Source: Acidobacteriota bacterium
Lineage (GTDB): Bacteria; Acidobacteriota; Terriglobia; Acidiferrales; UBA7541
Length of the DNA: 35,380 nt
Direction: 5' to 3'
Assembly: GCA_003224195.1 (NCBI GenBank)
Contig: QHYP01000054.1
Span: 2,240 to 37,619, forward strand
In this document: positions 8,378 to 17,553 of the stretch, one piece after another
Numbering within the stretch: the stretch's first letter is position 1
Layout: each line of letters begins with the position of its first letter
Program-made: the position numbers and the translations under genes
Notes under the pieces: model-generated
The model's input: only the letters and a program-made list of their open reading frames with translations
What the model was told of the DNA's origin: nothing
Database searches by the model: none

Positions 8378-8938
8378 ATGGGCAAGGGCAGGGTTAACGG
8401 AATGAGCGTTTGCGTGGAAACGATTCTGGCCACAGCAGAGGCGGACAAGCAAGACTCCGGATTCGCGGCTCGCGTGGCCGAGAACCAGCGCCGCATCTTC
8501 CAAATCGCTTACGGCGTGCTCAGAAACTCTTCGGACGCTGAGGAGGTCGCGCAGGAAGCGTTTTTGCGGGCCTATCGAAATTTCGCCTCGCTGCGCGATC
8601 CGGAAAAGTTTCGCGCGTGGGTGAGCCGGATCGCGTTCCGCCTTGCGCTCAACCGGATACGGCAACACCGGCGGCGAGCGGATCGAGACAGAGCGTGGCA
8701 GACCGCAAGTGCGAAAGCGGCGGTTGATGGAGCGCAAAGCGCCGAGGAATACGTGCTGCTAGAGCGATTGTGGAAGGAGATTGCAGGACTTCCGGAGAAA
8801 TTCCGCGTGGTGCTGTTGCTCTCCCTAACCGAAGATATGGACGCGGCCGCCGTGGGAGCAATCCTGCGGATTCCAGCGGGAACGGTGCGGTCGAGGCTGC
8901 ACGCAGCGAGAAAACTTCTTCTGAAGGTCATGACATGA
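8378..8938 (+). CDS. ECF-type RNA polymerase sigma factor
   Basis: A 186-residue sigma factor with only regions 2 and 4. Region 2 is at about residues 32-100 (NQRRIFQIAYGVLRNSSDAEEVAQEAFLRAYRNF then PEKFRAWVSRIAFRLALNRIRQ), and region 4 at about 130-182 (LPEKFRVVLLLSLTEDMDAAAVGAILRIPAGTVRSRLHAARKLLL) with a clear helix-turn-helix. The ATG at 8378 is the longest start; an ATG at 8402 (MSVCVET) with AGGG ten bases before it is equally plausible. Its TGA overlaps the ATG of the anti-sigma gene by four bases, so the two are translationally coupled. It should direct transcription when the anti-sigma releases it. Target promoters cannot be deduced here. Confidence 0.93.
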   Translation: MGKGRVNGMSVCVETILATAEADKQDSGFAARVAENQRRIFQIAYGVLRNSSDAEEVAQEAFLRAYRNFASLRDPEKFRAWVSRIAFRLALNRIRQHRRRADRDRAWQTASAKAAVDGAQSAEEYVLLERLWKEIAGLPEKFRVVLLLSLTEDMDAAAVGAILRIPAGTVRSRLHAARKLLLKVMT

Positions 8939-9459
8939 CGAATTCCTGCCCGGAGTGGACAGAACGGCTGATGGATGCGGCGCTGAGCAACGAGGTGCAC
9001 GCCGCTCTGGGCGACCACTTGAAGCGTTGTGAGAGGTGCGCGGCAGCGCTTACCGCACTGCGCAGGCGGCGCGAACAGATGGACTCGCTGCTGCCGCTTC
9101 TGGTGCGAGGCACTGAGCCGTCACCGGGGTTTCGCGCACGCGTACTCGCCGCAACTGAGTATTGCCTCCCGCGGCGTCGCCCGTGGCTGGCGCGCGCGGG
9201 GGCGCTGGCCGCAGCGACGGCGGTGATCGTGGCGGTGATCGTCCTGGGTTCGGTCTGGCGCTTCCATGTGAACAAGAACAAATCCAATGCAATCTTGTAC
9301 GCGAGCGTCGCGGAGTGGAGATCGCCCACGGAAGCCCTGCTACGCTCCGGATCCAGCGAGATTCTGCGATCTAGCCCACGTCTTGGTGAACTGTACTTCC
9401 CGCTGGCTGCCGCTTCCCCCGGCAAACAGTTGAAGAAAGTAGAACGGAGACATCCATGA
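8935..9459 (+). CDS. Zinc-finger transmembrane anti-sigma factor
   Basis: A 174-residue single-pass membrane protein predicted to hold the upstream ECF sigma factor inactive. The N-terminal cytoplasmic domain has the zinc-binding anti-sigma signature HX3CX2C (H28, C32, C35 in DHLKRCERC) with an additional Cys at position 5. One transmembrane segment is at about residues 86-108 (ALAAATAVIVAVIVLGSVWRF), leaving a short periplasmic tail of about 65 residues. Start ATG 8935 overlaps the sigma stop, and its own TGA overlaps the ATG of the next gene (9456) by four bases, so sigma, anti-sigma and sensor-like protein form one coupled unit. Confidence 0.9.
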   Translation: MTNSCPEWTERLMDAALSNEVHAALGDHLKRCERCAAALTALRRRREQMDSLLPLLVRGTEPSPGFRARVLAATEYCLPRRRPWLARAGALAAATAVIVAVIVLGSVWRFHVNKNKSNAILYASVAEWRSPTEALLRSGSSEILRSSPRLGELYFPLAAASPGKQLKKVERRHP

Positions 9460-9887
9460 AAACGAAAACGCTGATCTTGTGCGGGGCTCTGCTCCTGGCC
9501 GCCGCCGTGCGGGGACAGCAACCTCATCCGGAGAACGATCCAGTCGGGGAGAATTTGTTTCCACCCGAACTCATCATGCAGAATCAGAAAGCGATCGGGC
9601 TGGATGAGGCCCAAAAGAGTTACATCCGTACGGAAATCACCAAAACGCAGGGGCGATTCTCGGACCTGCAGTGGCAGCTTCAGGACGCGATGGAATCCCT
9701 CGGCGGTTTGCTGAAACAAGACGTGGCGGATGAACAGCAAGTCCTCGCGCAACTGGACAAGGTGCTCAATCTGGAAAGAGAGATCAAGCGCACGCAGCTA
9801 ACGCTGATGGTGCGGATCAAGAACAAGCTGAGCGGAGAGCAACAAGCCCGGCTGCGAGAGCTTCGAAGTCACGGTGGGCGAAACTGA
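9456..9887 (+). CDS. Periplasmic Spy/CpxP-like (heavy-metal-sensor type) protein 2
   Basis: A 143-residue exported helical protein. Residues 1-20 are a signal peptide (MKTKTLILCGALLLAAAVRG). The mature region has FPPELIMQNQKAIGLDEAQKSYI and a C-terminal LSGEQQARLRELR, which are LTxxQ-type turns, with a long central helix (DLQWQLQDAMESLGGLLKQD) typical of the heavy-metal-resistance/Spy superfamily. Its start overlaps the anti-sigma stop by four bases. By analogy with CnrX in the CnrYXH system it could be the periplasmic sensor that talks to the anti-sigma; that is inference. It ends 60 bases from the convergent PlsC gene, with no clear terminator between. Confidence 0.75.
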   Translation: MKTKTLILCGALLLAAAVRGQQPHPENDPVGENLFPPELIMQNQKAIGLDEAQKSYIRTEITKTQGRFSDLQWQLQDAMESLGGLLKQDVADEQQVLAQLDKVLNLEREIKRTQLTLMVRIKNKLSGEQQARLRELRSHGGRN

Positions 9888-9947
9888 GCGGTTATCGGCC
9901 TCGCGGCGGGCAAGGCAAGGAAACTTTGATTCGGCCCGGCCCCGGCG

Positions 9948-10679
9948 TTACTCGCGGAGCCGCTGCTCGATCGGCGCGGCGACGATTTTGCGCACGCGTT
10001 CGCGCAGCGCGGGCACTTCTTCTTTGGACATTCCGTTCGTTTCGATGGTGCCGTGCAGATAGACAGTGATCTTTGCCGGCCGAAGCATCCAGTGGCCGGT
10101 GCGGTGATGCTGGAAGGAGCCGACAAGGCTCACAGGAACAATTGGAAGGCCAAGCTGCTGCGCCACGCGGAAGCCGCCGTCCTGGAATTGGCCGACGCGG
10201 CCGTCGCGCGTTCGCCTCGCCTCCGGGAAGATGATCAGGCTCGTGCCTCCGTCCACCGCGTCCCGCGTCTTGCGCCACATGCGCTTCAGGTCCGAGGGGC
10301 GCCGCACGTCCGGGACCGGCACGTTGCCGAAGCGCTTCATCAGTCGGCCATAGACCGGAATTCTGAAATGAGACTCCAACTCCCAGCCACGAACCAACTG
10401 CGGAATCGCGCAGTAAAGGACAAACGGATCGAAGAGATTCACGTGATTCGCGATGAAGATGCAGGTACGCTGCGGGTCGAAATCCGAAGCGCGGCGCACT
10501 TCAAGTTTTGCTCCGGCAAAGAATACGATCCGTCTGCAAAAGGCGCGCTGCAACCAGTCATGTTTACGGGGATCGAGAAAAATCGCGAGGCCAATCAAAA
10601 CAGGCACGGTGATGCCGAAGTGCAACAGACTGATCGTCCACACAAGCGCGCTGCGCACCGCCAGCCAAGCGCGCCTCAT
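9948..10679 (-). CDS. plsC: PlsC-type 1-acylglycerol-3-phosphate acyltransferase
   Basis: A 243-residue lysophospholipid acyltransferase, last gene of the nine-gene lipid operon. A hydrophobic N-terminal stretch (about residues 5-36) anchors it to the membrane. The catalytic HX4D motif is NHVNLFD (H79, D84). The glycerol-phosphate-binding block is present in the variant form FPEARRTRDG near residue 150 (usual FPEGTRS), followed by the VPVSLVGS block. It should acylate the free position of a lysophosphatidate-like acceptor using an acyl-ACP or acyl-CoA. Its ATG overlaps the stop of the lipid kinase gene by four bases, which fits joint action of phosphorylating a lipid alcohol and then acylating it. 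Confidence 0.9.
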   Translation of the reverse strand: MRRAWLAVRSALVWTISLLHFGITVPVLIGLAIFLDPRKHDWLQRAFCRRIVFFAGAKLEVRRASDFDPQRTCIFIANHVNLFDPFVLYCAIPQLVRGWELESHFRIPVYGRLMKRFGNVPVPDVRRPSDLKRMWRKTRDAVDGGTSLIIFPEARRTRDGRVGQFQDGGFRVAQQLGLPIVPVSLVGSFQHHRTGHWMLRPAKITVYLHGTIETNGMSKEEVPALRERVRKIVAAPIEQRLRE

Positions 10680-11578
10680 ATGTACACGTCAACTGCGCCG
10701 GGCACCGCCTCCAGGGAGCGGCATTCGACAGTGACCACTTCCCCGTCCACCATCACGTCCACGGGCACGGGGATTTTGAACTCGATGCGGCGCACGGAGC
10801 GGCGCGAGGCCAGCGGATGCCGGATGTGCGAGCCGTCATAGAGCTTCGGCAAGGTGCGCAGCAGGCCGATGCGCCCGATCGGTCCCCAGCGAACCATCTC
10901 GATGAACCCGTCGGAAGGATCGGCGTGCGGCGCAATCAACATCGTTCCCCCCGTGTACTTGCTGTTGTTGAAGCTGAGGAACAGGCAGCGCCGCTCGTCC
11001 CAGTCGGGGTCGTCATCGCAGCGCAACGCAAAGGCGCGCCGGCGCAATTGCACCAGCCGCAGGAAAACTCCCAGCAAGTAGCCGAATTGGCCGAGCGGCT
11101 TGAAGCGGCGATTCGTGAGCGCGGCCACATCCGCCGTAAAGCCGAGGCTCAGCAGATTGAGCGAATAGAGCTCGCCGGAGGCGTGTTTCAGCCGGAGCAA
11201 GTCGCAGGCGCGAGTGCGACCTTCGAGAAGCGCCTGCAGGGCGGCGTCGGCCCCGTTTTGAGTGAAATCGCGCAGAAAGGAATTGCCCGTGCCCAACGGC
11301 AAAAACCCCAACTTCACTCCGTGGGCGATTGAATTGGAACCGTACACACCGTTCAGGATTTCATGTGCCGTGCCGTCGCCTCCCACGGCAAGGAATTTGC
11401 GATAGCCCTGCGCGTAGGCCTCCTGCGCGAGCAGCACGGCGTGGCCGGGGCCGGCGGACGCGATGGCATCCAGGCCCAGGCCGGCCTCGCGAAGCCGCGC
11501 CAGCGCCGGGCCGGCCAGCGATCCGCAGCGTCCTCCGCCTGCGGTTGGGTTGACGACAGCGAAGAAGCGTTCTTTCAC
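10676..11578 (-). CDS. Diacylglycerol/lipid kinase family protein
   Basis: About 300 residues of the DAGK catalytic family (DgkB/YegS/BmrU type), which phosphorylates a lipid hydroxyl with ATP. Seen: NPTAGGG at residues 10-16, the nucleotide-binding GGDGT at 66-70 (FLAVGGDGTAHEILNG), and the LGTGNSF loop shortly after. The C-terminal half has the expected all-beta pattern ending with IPVPVDVMVDGEVV. The GTG at 11576-11578 (VKERFFAVVNPT) is chosen: it starts seven bases after the upstream ligase gene, while the open frame to 11686 would overlap that gene by about 100 bases without recognisable sequence. The 3' end overlaps PlsC by four bases. Substrate could be diacylglycerol, an alkylglycerol or another lipid alcohol. 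Confidence 0.9.
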   Translation of the reverse strand: MKERFFAVVNPTAGGGRCGSLAGPALARLREAGLGLDAIASAGPGHAVLLAQEAYAQGYRKFLAVGGDGTAHEILNGVYGSNSIAHGVKLGFLPLGTGNSFLRDFTQNGADAALQALLEGRTRACDLLRLKHASGELYSLNLLSLGFTADVAALTNRRFKPLGQFGYLLGVFLRLVQLRRRAFALRCDDDPDWDERRCLFLSFNNSKYTGGTMLIAPHADPSDGFIEMVRWGPIGRIGLLRTLPKLYDGSHIRHPLASRRSVRRIEFKIPVPVDVMVDGEVVTVECRSLEAVPGAVDVYI

Positions 11579-11585
11579 GGCGTGT

Positions 11586-13307
11586 TCACAAGGATTGTAC
11601 AGCAGAGGCGCGCTCGAGTTGCGCCAGTCGCTCGGCCAGAGCGTTGCGCTTGATCTTGACCGAGGCGGTGCGCGGAAAATCCTCATTCCACAAGACGACG
11701 CCGTGGATTCGCTTGTAATTCAGGAGCCGCTGATTCCGCGAATTGATTTCCCTCCGCAAGTCCTCGGTCATCGACTGCCCCGGCTCAAGATGCAGCACAA
11801 GGACGAGCTGTTCGCCGGCCATCGCGCGTCGCGGCCAGATGTAATTCGCCGCAAACACACAGAACTCTTTCACCGGAAGGCTCTCAAAGACCTTTTCGAT
11901 GTCCTCGGGATAGATGTTTTTCCCTTCCTCGGTGACGATCATGTTTTTCTTCCGGCCAAAGAGCTGCAAATGGCCGTCGCCGTCAAACCGCCCGAGATCG
12001 CCGGTCATCAGCCAGCCGTCCACAATCGCCTCCGCGGTGAGCTCCGCGTCATTCAGGTAGCCGGCCATGACCGTTTTGCTGCGAACCGCGACCTCTCCGA
12101 CGCCCTCGGCATCGGGATTCACGATGCGCACTTCCATTCCCGGCAACGGCTTACCGACGCGGAACGGTTTCAGGTCATTCACCGTAATGGCGGTGCCCGC
12201 TTCGGTGAGGCCATAGCCGTTCGCGACCGGGATGCCGAGATCGTAGAAGAATTGCAGCGTTTGCGGCTCCGTGAATGCTCCGCCGACGATGATGGCCCGC
12301 AGATCGCCGCCAAACGCATCATGCACCTGCCTGAGAAGCAAGCGGCTGATTGCCGGCCGCGGACGGCCCCGCGTCAGCACTTTGTTGATTGCGACGAGTG
12401 CGTTTAGGAGCTTGCGCTTACGTGACGGCAGCGCATCGAACCGAGCTTGCAACCCTTTCCGCAGATTCTTCAGCACCAGCGGAACGAGGCTCACGTAAGC
12501 GATCTTGTACTTCGGAAATGCCTCGCGCACGTATTCCGGCCGCAGCGTCCGCAAATGCACCACCGTCGCGCCGCAAATGAAAGGGCCGAAGAAGCCCACC
12601 ATGAAATCGATTGCGTGGTTCGTCGGCAGGATGCTCAGGTACCGGATGCCGGGCCAAAAGGGATAGAGCGAGGTCAGCGCGACGCATTGTTCGAGATAAT
12701 TCTCGTGCGTGATCATGCAGCCCTTCGGACGCCCGCCCGTCCCCGAGGAATACACGATGCACGCGATGTCGTGACGCTGACGCGCAACAAACGCGGGTTC
12801 GCCCGCGCCGCGGAATTCTTCCCAGCGCTCCGCACCATGGAGGTCCGCATCGGCGGGGGCTTCCGTGACGAGCACGGTGCGCACGCAACTTCCCTCGAGC
12901 GCATTCGACGCCGCAAGCTGGCGCCAGATCGGATACTCCGTGATGAGCACGCTCACGCCGGAATGCTTCAACAGTTGCCAATGTTCGTCGGGCGTCAGCT
13001 TGTAATCCAGGGGCACAAGCACGCCTCCACAATGAAAGATGGCATAGGCTGAAATCAGCCACTTCGGCTGATTCGTCATGATGATCGCGGCGGGGTTCTG
13101 TCCCGAAGCTGCGGTTCTTCCTCCCGAGAAATCGGAATCCTGCAGCCCTTTGGCGAGCGCATGTCCGCGCTCCCTGAATTCGCGGTAGGTCAGGCGTTCT
13201 GTCTCCCGCTCGCGGTCAGACTCAATCAGGCACACTTCATTCGCGAATTGGTCGAGCGCGTCACGCAGCGCCGCGCCAATCGATTGATATTTTGCGAGAT
13301 CGAGCAT
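11586..13307 (-). CDS. AMP-dependent acyl-CoA/acyl-ACP ligase 1
   Basis: A 573-residue adenylate-forming enzyme that activates a carboxylic (fatty) acid as acyl-AMP and passes it to CoA or to a carrier protein. Core motifs: the P-loop [14 protein letters not shown] near residue 193 ([14 protein letters not shown]), [11 protein letters not shown] near 363, [20 protein letters not shown] near 455, and the catalytic C-terminal Lys in [13 protein letters not shown] near 555. The [18 protein letters not shown] hinge is typical of long-chain fatty-acid ligases. It begins with an ATG that overlaps the stop of the ACP gene by one base (TAATG), which suggests that it loads this ACP. A second ligase of similar type lies two genes upstream in the operon. 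Confidence 0.92.
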   Translation of the reverse strand: MLDLAKYQSIGAALRDALDQFANEVCLIESDRERETERLTYREFRERGHALAKGLQDSDFSGGRTAASGQNPAAIIMTNQPKWLISAYAIFHCGGVLVPLDYKLTPDEHWQLLKHSGVSVLITEYPIWRQLAASNALEGSCVRTVLVTEAPADADLHGAERWEEFRGAGEPAFVARQRHDIACIVYSSGTGGRPKGCMITHENYLEQCVALTSLYPFWPGIRYLSILPTNHAIDFMVGFFGPFICGATVVHLRTLRPEYVREAFPKYKIAYVSLVPLVLKNLRKGLQARFDALPSRKRKLLNALVAINKVLTRGRPRPAISRLLLRQVHDAFGGDLRAIIVGGAFTEPQTLQFFYDLGIPVANGYGLTEAGTAITVNDLKPFRVGKPLPGMEVRIVNPDAEGVGEVAVRSKTVMAGYLNDAELTAEAIVDGWLMTGDLGRFDGDGHLQLFGRKKNMIVTEEGKNIYPEDIEKVFESLPVKEFCVFAANYIWPRRAMAGEQLVLVLHLEPGQSMTEDLRREINSRNQRLLNYKRIHGVVLWNEDFPRTASVKIKRNALAERLAQLERASAVQSL

Positions 13308-13549
13308 TACAAGCGGGTTTGGATGCGGTCGGCCAGTGTGCGGAAGTCGCTCACGCCCTGCATTTCGTAATCCGGCAGTTCGATACCGAAGTGATTCTCC
13401 AGCCGCGTTAGAAGCTCGAGCGCCTGGAGACTGTCAATCCCCAGCTTCTTGAAAAAGTCATCCTCGGGCGTGAGAGACCCGGGCTGAACATTGAAATGCC
13501 GGGAAGCGAGTTCCAGAACTTCCTTGGTGGTCTGCTCGAGCGTGCGCAT
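13307..13549 (-). CDS. Acyl carrier protein
   Basis: An 80-residue acidic four-helix carrier protein. The phosphopantetheine attachment site is Ser40 in [12 protein letters not shown], the canonical DSL motif. A preceding [10 protein letters not shown] and the following [14 protein letters not shown] match the ACP fold. The ribosome binding site GAGGAG six bases before the ATG is strong. It is separated by 91 bases from the enoyl-CoA hydratase gene upstream and overlaps ligase 1 downstream by one base. It is probably a dedicated carrier for the operon rather than the housekeeping fatty-acid ACP, since no fabD/fabG/fabF neighbours are present; that is inference from context. Confidence 0.93.
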   Translation of the reverse strand: MRTLEQTTKEVLELASRHFNVQPGSLTPEDDFFKKLGIDSLQALELLTRLENHFGIELPDYEMQGVSDFRTLADRIQTRL

Positions 13550-13640
13550 GGCTCCTCAAATTTACCACCCCGCGTGGGGGTGCGCAAAACCGCTGCCCTT
13601 TGTCTCCCGATGCTGTTTCCTCAGTTCGCCCTCCTCTCTT

Positions 13641-14444
13641 TCAAGGCAGATACGGCATGGCGTCCGTGGATTCCACAAACTTCTTGAGGCCAGCCATCAC
13701 GGCGGGCTGCCGGAGCAGTTCGCAGAAGATCTCGATCTCCCGGCGAAGCTCTTCGCACGGAATCGGCTTGACGAACTTCTTTGCGGCGGCGCGCGCGCCG
13801 GGATCGAACTTTCTAATCTGCTCGGCGGTCGCCCGTGCCACGCGCAGCGATTCGCCTTCGGCGGCAAGCTGCGCCACCAGCCCGACCGCGTGCGCCCGCG
13901 CGGCGCTCACGCTCCGGCCCGTCAGCAGTAGGTCGCGGATGAACGCATTGCCGAGGTCGCGCTTCAGTCGCGGGATCCCGCCCCAGCCGGGGATCAGGCC
14001 GAGGCGCAGCTCGGGAAACGCAAATCGCGCCATCTTGTCGGCCACGATGATGTCGCAGGCAAGCGCGAGCTCGAATCCTCCGCCGAAGCATACCCCGTGC
14101 ACGGCGGCAATCGTGACGACCGGCGCGGCGTCAATCGCGTTCATCACGCGGTGCATGCGCTCCAGGAATTCTCGCGCTCCAGTATGAAACTCTTTTTCCG
14201 GCATCACCGCTGCCAAGCGGTACAGCTCGCGCAGATCGGCCCCCGCGCTGAAACCGCGCCTTTGAGCGCTCGCAAAGATGCACGCGCTCGTATCGGGAGA
14301 AAGCGCATCGAGCGCCGTGATGAACTTTTCCAGCTCGCCGAGCGCGGCCAAGCCAATCTCGTTCGCGGGTTCATGGTCGAGCGTCAGCTCAAGAACACGG
14401 TCGCGCCACTCCCATCGCAGCATCGCTCCGGTAAATGCTTTCAT
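13641..14444 (-). CDS. Enoyl-CoA hydratase/isomerase (crotonase family)
   Basis: A 267-residue crotonase-fold protein that probably hydrates or isomerises an unsaturated acyl-CoA. The oxyanion-hole segment is QRRGFSAGADLREL near residue 65. The active-site block HGVCFGGGFELALACD and the following FPELRLGLIPGWGG both carry the Glu residues that act as catalytic acid and base in true hydratases. The ATG at 14442-14444 is used because it overlaps the stop of the upstream ligase 2 gene by four bases; the longer open frame to 14858 is only the shadow of that ligase. In the operon it could set a double bond or hydroxyl on the acyl chain before or after activation. Confidence 0.9.
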   Translation of the reverse strand: MKAFTGAMLRWEWRDRVLELTLDHEPANEIGLAALGELEKFITALDALSPDTSACIFASAQRRGFSAGADLRELYRLAAVMPEKEFHTGAREFLERMHRVMNAIDAAPVVTIAAVHGVCFGGGFELALACDIIVADKMARFAFPELRLGLIPGWGGIPRLKRDLGNAFIRDLLLTGRSVSAARAHAVGLVAQLAAEGESLRVARATAEQIRKFDPGARAAAKKFVKPIPCEELRREIEIFCELLRQPAVMAGLKKFVESTDAMPYLP

Positions 14445-16099
14445 GCGCCTTTCCTCTGATACATCGCCGAGATCTCCCCTGTGTACCGCGCCGCAATTGC
14501 GTCGCGGCGCAACTTGCCGTTGACGGTCAGCAGGCCGTTTTCCACGGTGAACGCGTCGCGCAATACGGCAAAACTCCGCACCTGCCGGTAGTGCGGCAGG
14601 CCCGGATTCAGCCGGTCGAGCGCCGCCTGCACGTCGCGCGAATCGACATCGCCAGTCACAAGCGCGCACAAATATCCGCGTCCATTCCCCGCCAAGAATA
14701 TCTGCTGCGCTTGAGGAATCAACGTCCGGAGCTTCTCTTCGACCGGCTCCGGCGCAATATTGTGCCCTGAATTCAGAATGATGACGTCTTTGATTCGCCC
14801 GGTGATTCGCCAGTTTCCGCGGACGTTCACTTCGCCTTGATCTCCCGTGTGAAACCACCCGCCCTGCAGCACGCGCACGGTTTCCTCCGGGTGGTTCCAG
14901 TAACCCGGGAAAACATTCGGCCCGCGCACGAGAATCTCTTCTTTCTCACCGAGCTTCATCTCAATGCCGGGGATCGCCGTGCCCACGCGGCCCGGTTCGA
15001 CCGGTTGTCTGGGATCGTCCATGGTGCAAATGCCCGTCGTTTCCGTCAGACCATACACCTGCAAGACCGGGATCCCCAGCATCAAAAAGAACTGCTGCGT
15101 TCCCGGGGCAAGCGGAGCCGAGCCGCAAACCAACGCCCGGAGATGCGGCCCAAAGCGCGCCTTAATTTTCGAGAAAATCAGGATCCTGCCCAGATTCACC
15201 CAGACGCCGTCAAAAAAATTTCCGCGCCCAACATGCAGCCTTTCCCACGCCGCCTGCGCCTTGGCAAAAACGTTGCGCAGCGTCGCGCCGCGCTTCGAGA
15301 GCGCGCCTTCTACACCGCGCCGCACGCGCTCGAGAAATGTCGGCACATTGATGAAATAGTTCGGCGACGCGGCCCGGATTTCGTCGGCAAGGCGATTCAG
15401 ATCGGTGGAGAGCGTCAGCGCGCTTTCCCGCGAGAGGCACGACAGCATTAGAATCCACGACGCCGCAAAGTTGAAAGGAAGATAATGAAACACGCGGTCC
15501 GGCTCGCGCGTCGCGCCCATGAGTTGATTCAACCGCTCTGTCGTGCAGCTCAGAATGTGATTCACGTTACCAACGCTCAGGCAAACGCCTTTCGGCTCGC
15601 CGGATGTTCCTGAGGTATAGATGATTGTGACGAGATCGTCCTCTGCGCGCTGAACTGGCGGCACCACAATGTCCGCGCGAGCCGCCCCGGCCCCGAGCGC
15701 TTCTTCAAAAAGCGCGCACCGCGGCGCATCCGACCACGCGAAGGCAGCGGCATCTCCGAGCGGGGTTTCGCTGCACAGCAGCAAACGCGGCTGACAGTCT
15801 TTCATCATCGCCACAAGCTCCGCAGGGGCTTGCCGCGAGTAGAGCGGCACGACGATGATGCGTTCCGCCATCAGCGCCAAGTCAATGGCCACCCAGCGAA
15901 TCGAATTGGGGCCAAGCAGTGCGCAGCGATCTCCCGGCCGCAGACCCGCACGCAGCACAAACGCCCGGGCCGATTCGACCTGCGCCAGGAGTTCGCTCGC
16001 GGTCACGCGCACCACGCCGTCCGCATGCAGCTCTTTCAGGACGAGGCGGTGCGCAGCCCGCTGCAATTGTCCAAAAATGTGTTCGAGAAAATCGGGCAT
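14441..16099 (-). CDS. AMP-dependent acyl-CoA ligase 2
   Basis: A 552-residue adenylate-forming ligase, paralogous to ligase 1 in the same operon. Motifs: IIYTSGTSGEPKGVCLSVGN near residue 162 (P-loop), VYGLTETTGIC near 348, GGWFHTGDQGEVNVRGNWRITGRIKD near 425, and the C-terminal catalytic Lys in VNGKLRRDAI near 533. The variant IILNSGHNIAPEPVEE hinge and the C-terminal layout resemble long-chain acyl-CoA synthetases. It starts 14 bases after the pyruvyl transferase gene and overlaps the hydratase gene by four bases. Two ligases in one transcript suggest two different acids, or one CoA- and one ACP-directed reaction. Confidence 0.92.
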   Translation of the reverse strand: MPDFLEHIFGQLQRAAHRLVLKELHADGVVRVTASELLAQVESARAFVLRAGLRPGDRCALLGPNSIRWVAIDLALMAERIIVVPLYSRQAPAELVAMMKDCQPRLLLCSETPLGDAAAFAWSDAPRCALFEEALGAGAARADIVVPPVQRAEDDLVTIIYTSGTSGEPKGVCLSVGNVNHILSCTTERLNQLMGATREPDRVFHYLPFNFAASWILMLSCLSRESALTLSTDLNRLADEIRAASPNYFINVPTFLERVRRGVEGALSKRGATLRNVFAKAQAAWERLHVGRGNFFDGVWVNLGRILIFSKIKARFGPHLRALVCGSAPLAPGTQQFFLMLGIPVLQVYGLTETTGICTMDDPRQPVEPGRVGTAIPGIEMKLGEKEEILVRGPNVFPGYWNHPEETVRVLQGGWFHTGDQGEVNVRGNWRITGRIKDVIILNSGHNIAPEPVEEKLRTLIPQAQQIFLAGNGRGYLCALVTGDVDSRDVQAALDRLNPGLPHYRQVRSFAVLRDAFTVENGLLTVNGKLRRDAIAARYTGEISAMYQRKGA

Positions 16100-16113
16100 G
16101 GGTCTTGGCAGGC

Positions 16114-17553
16114 TCAGCGGGCCGCGGCCTGCACTGCCGTGGCAGAATCATGGCGCCCGGCGAGCGCGCGGAGGTTCTCGCTGAGCGGCGGCAGATAGTC
16201 CTCCCAGCTCCACACGCCCGTGCGAAGAGGAAATTCCGGATATTGACGCCGCACCGCTTCTTCGAAAAGCAAACCCATTCGCGCCATCACTTTCAGATTG
16301 CGCACGACCGTGCGTGCGATCCCCTCGCGCACCGATTCCTGCTCCTCGCGCAACGTTTCCATCACCGACAGGAGTTTCGCTTCGAGGTCCGGCTCGTCTA
16401 CGGTGAGCAGCAGATGTTGGTGGCCGCGTTCATTCATCAAATTGCGGATGCGTTCGTCCATCGTGACGCCCGCCGACGCGACCAGCGCAGGCATCGAGGT
16501 CACGATGCCGTGATACCGCGACGACACCATCAGGGAGCAACACCGTAGAATGCTCACAAGCTGGAACATGTCGTAATCGCCCGAAGTAAACACAGGCGCG
16601 CCGGGGAGCCGCCTGGCCAGGTCACGGCACGCCCGCGCGTCCAGCCGCTCCATGGCCACGAGGATCGGGAACACGCGGTGGCGCTCGCCGAACGCCCCCG
16701 CGGCTTTGCCGAAACCGGAAATGTAGTGCTCGTATTTTCGGTCCACCTCGGGGCCGGATTCATGGAAGTAAACCGTGCGGTACTGACTTTCCTTGTACGC
16801 GCCGGTGGCGGCGCGTGCGAGGTACTTCGCGATGGACGCCTTTACTGGCCAGGCAAACGGATGGATTGGGCAGAGCGCCAGGATGGGCGTCCGCTCATCC
16901 CAGCCCGCTTGGCGCAGCGCTCTGCGCCCATACTCGGGCGGGTGCGGGTCAAAGGTCCACGCCGTATCCGTTCCGAGCTCGGTATGAATGCCGAGTTGGC
17001 TCAACAGTGTCTGCGACTCCGGATTTCGCGTGATGACCAGCGAATCCCGGACGTAACGCCCGCACATCCGCTCGATGAGGCCGTCCATTTGGCCGGCCTC
17101 GGCGCCATAGCCGATCGACAGCTTGTTTTCCGCCGACGCCAGACCCAGCGAGCCGATCATCATGGTCGTCAGCGCGTTGGCGAATTTGCTCTTGAACATC
17201 GAGCCTTCGCACGCAATCACGCCGTGGTTCTGCCGCACTTCGCGGAAAAGGAAAGGAGGATAAACGTCGGGCAGATGCACTTGCTGCGTCCCCTCGAAGT
17301 AACCGCGTGTGCGGTCGAAGTTCTGCGTCATCACGCTGAACGCGACATTCTCTCCGCCGAGCACATGGCGAATCTGACGGATCATCTCCTGCACGCGCAC
17401 ATCGGAGCCGGTATTGCGCGTCCCGTTGTAGCCCGCAAAGAGCAGCTTCAGCTTTTCGCCCGATCGCCAACCGCGGCCGAGACCGAGCATCCAGCCGATG
17501 CGCCTAATCTCGATCAGAGCGCTGACGCAGGCCACGAGGAGAAAATCGGTCAT
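16114..17553 (-). CDS. Polysaccharide pyruvyl transferase family protein
   Basis: A 479-residue protein of the polysaccharide pyruvyl transferase family (CsaB/WcaK/AmsJ type), whose members put a pyruvate ketal on a sugar using phosphoenolpyruvate. Seen: the N-terminal [26 protein letters not shown] glycine-turn pattern, then [14 protein letters not shown] and, near the C-terminus, the signature [20 protein letters not shown] hydrophobic N-terminal stretch ([16 protein letters not shown]) may associate it with the membrane. Its ATG overlaps the stop of the SDR gene by four bases. No glycosyltransferase is in the operon, so its acceptor is not obvious; a lipid head group or sugar is possible. 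Family is confident, activity is not. Confidence 0.85.
   Translation of the reverse strand: MTDFLLVACVSALIEIRRIGWMLGLGRGWRSGEKLKLLFAGYNGTRNTGSDVRVQEMIRQIRHVLGGENVAFSVMTQNFDRTRGYFEGTQQVHLPDVYPPFLFREVRQNHGVIACEGSMFKSKFANALTTMMIGSLGLASAENKLSIGYGAEAGQMDGLIERMCGRYVRDSLVITRNPESQTLLSQLGIHTELGTDTAWTFDPHPPEYGRRALRQAGWDERTPILALCPIHPFAWPVKASIAKYLARAATGAYKESQYRTVYFHESGPEVDRKYEHYISGFGKAAGAFGERHRVFPILVAMERLDARACRDLARRLPGAPVFTSGDYDMFQLVSILRCCSLMVSSRYHGIVTSMPALVASAGVTMDERIRNLMNERGHQHLLLTVDEPDLEAKLLSVMETLREEQESVREGIARTVVRNLKVMARMGLLFEEAVRRQYPEFPLRTGVWSWEDYLPPLSENLRALAGRHDSATAVQAAAR

Noticed and set aside
11579-11686. Upstream extension of the lipid kinase frame
   Set aside because: It would overlap ligase 1 by about 100 bases; the GTG at 11578 directly precedes the conserved kinase N-terminus.
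14445-14858. N-terminal extension of the enoyl-CoA hydratase frame
   Set aside because: It overlaps the 3' end of ligase 2 and reads as Arg-rich shadow sequence; the ATG at 14444 overlaps the ligase stop in the usual way.
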